Shown piece after piece: positions 13,135-13,415 of a stretch of DNA of 13,415 nt; position 1 is the first letter of the stretch, and every line of letters begins with the position of its first letter. The notes under the pieces were generated by a model that searched no databases, was not told the DNA's origin, and worked only from the letters and a program-made list of their open reading frames with translations. The position numbers were made by a program, and so were the translations under genes. The stretch is from a bacterium (lineage in GTDB: Bacteria > Ratteibacteria > UBA8468): positions 1 to 13,415 of the forward strand of contig DAOVGU010000175.1 of assembly GCA_030672255.1 (NCBI GenBank), in the 5' to 3' direction.

Positions 13135-13366
13135 TTCTAATTATATATTTATCGCCTTGTTTCTCGTAAATAATGAGATTGCGCTCTTTTAACTCAATAA
13201 GAGCTTTCTCCAACTCATCTCTGGCTTCGATAATTCTAATGCTCGGGATCTTAGCCAGCCTTATCAAATCGGGCTCTCTGACTTTCAAAAGCCCACCTAC
13301 ATGTTTTTTTAGTTCGTCAAAGATATTTCGGGCATAAGATGACAGAGTTAATTGTTTATCATCCAT
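13124..13366 (-). CDS. Small winged-helix-like protein
   Basis: An 80-aa protein: SSYARNIFDELKKHVGGLL, RLAKIPSIRIIEARDELEKALIELKERNLIIYE and then KQGDKYIIRNVR fit a helix-helix-helix-wing pattern (wing near YEKQGDKYII). No DNA-binding family is firmly recognised. ATG 13366 overlaps open frames that run in from the right edge of the window, so this is probably not the first gene of the operon. The ribosome binding site is poor (AAGGT, 11 nt away), again consistent with coupling to an upstream gene. Confidence 0.68.
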   Translation of the reverse strand: MDDKQLTLSSYARNIFDELKKHVGGLLKVREPDLIRLAKIPSIRIIEARDELEKALIELKERNLIIYEKQGDKYIIRNVR

Positions 13367-13415
13367 TTTTTAGTTTGACCTTCTGTTTTAACAGGGTTAC
13401 CTTGTTCTTCTCCTG

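Noticed and set aside
13359..13415. C-terminal end of an upstream minus-strand gene at the right edge
   Set aside because: Two frames are open: one ends in a TGA at 13359-13361 overlapping ATG 13366, another ends about 16 nt further on. With 19 codons or fewer visible I cannot choose, so no gene is listed, though an upstream gene is likely.

Overview
The window is AT-rich bacterial DNA, probably from an uncultured anaerobe. The sequence does not fix the phylum. Short palindromic repeats of the GTCATTGCGAG...CTCGCAATGAC type, a sulfatase/PHP-type catabolic locus, ATGA/TAATG-coupled operons and bacterial tRNAs all indicate a bacterium with a mosaic genome.

Region 1 (1-2758, + strand) is a small catabolic operon. 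It holds the C-terminal end of a probable PHP-type/DUF3604-like protein, an intact sulfatase-superfamily hydrolase and a second sulfatase-superfamily gene that overlaps it by ATGA. The second gene is broken by an internal deletion plus frameshift. A strong rho-independent terminator closes the operon. Both sulfatase-like proteins carry Thr where the formylglycine-forming Cys normally sits.

Region 2 (2790-3468) is a tRNA locus. It has a good sigma70-type promoter, tRNA-His(GTG), tRNA-Arg(TCT) and the first ~41 nt of a tRNA-Lys(CTT) that breaks off inside the anticodon stem. A long-loop terminator-like inverted repeat and a stretch without a convincing gene follow. The truncated tRNA marks a likely rearrangement or integration boundary.

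Region 3 (3469-13366, all - strand) is one long array of accessory genes with tight spacing (TAATG, ATGA and 1-14 nt overlaps or gaps). Only a ~335-bp block of palindromic repeats, between the radical-SAM gene and the TPR gene, and a few short gaps interrupt it. In transcription order it encodes: a small winged-helix-like protein; a TPR miniprotein; a charged helical protein; an 'STG-repeat' protein; a winged-helix protein carrying two FKRY peptide motifs; a GRAM/PH-like protein; a tandem-duplicated ArsA/Get3-type ATPase; a B12-binding radical-SAM enzyme; [repeat block]; a TPR protein fused to an ATC-hydrolase-like Cys-rich domain; a second STG-repeat protein; a GRAM/PH-like-winged helix-Hsp20 fusion; a four-Cys miniprotein; an unrecognised 226-aa protein; a GlsB/YeaQ-like membrane protein; a zinc-ribbon miniprotein; a 38-aa single-pass membrane protein that looks tail-anchored; and a second zinc-ribbon miniprotein.

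The most interesting inference is that region 3 is a dedicated assembly/targeting system. A Get3/ArsA-like ATPase, a small-heat-shock-protein domain, membrane-surface (GRAM/PH-like) domains and duplicated STG adaptor proteins would together handle hydrophobic or self-assembling clients. Hsp20-type proteins (GvpH) occur in gas-vesicle clusters, so a gas-vesicle accessory cluster is one testable explanation. No gvpA, gvpN or gvpF/L is in this window, and the cluster may run off its right edge.
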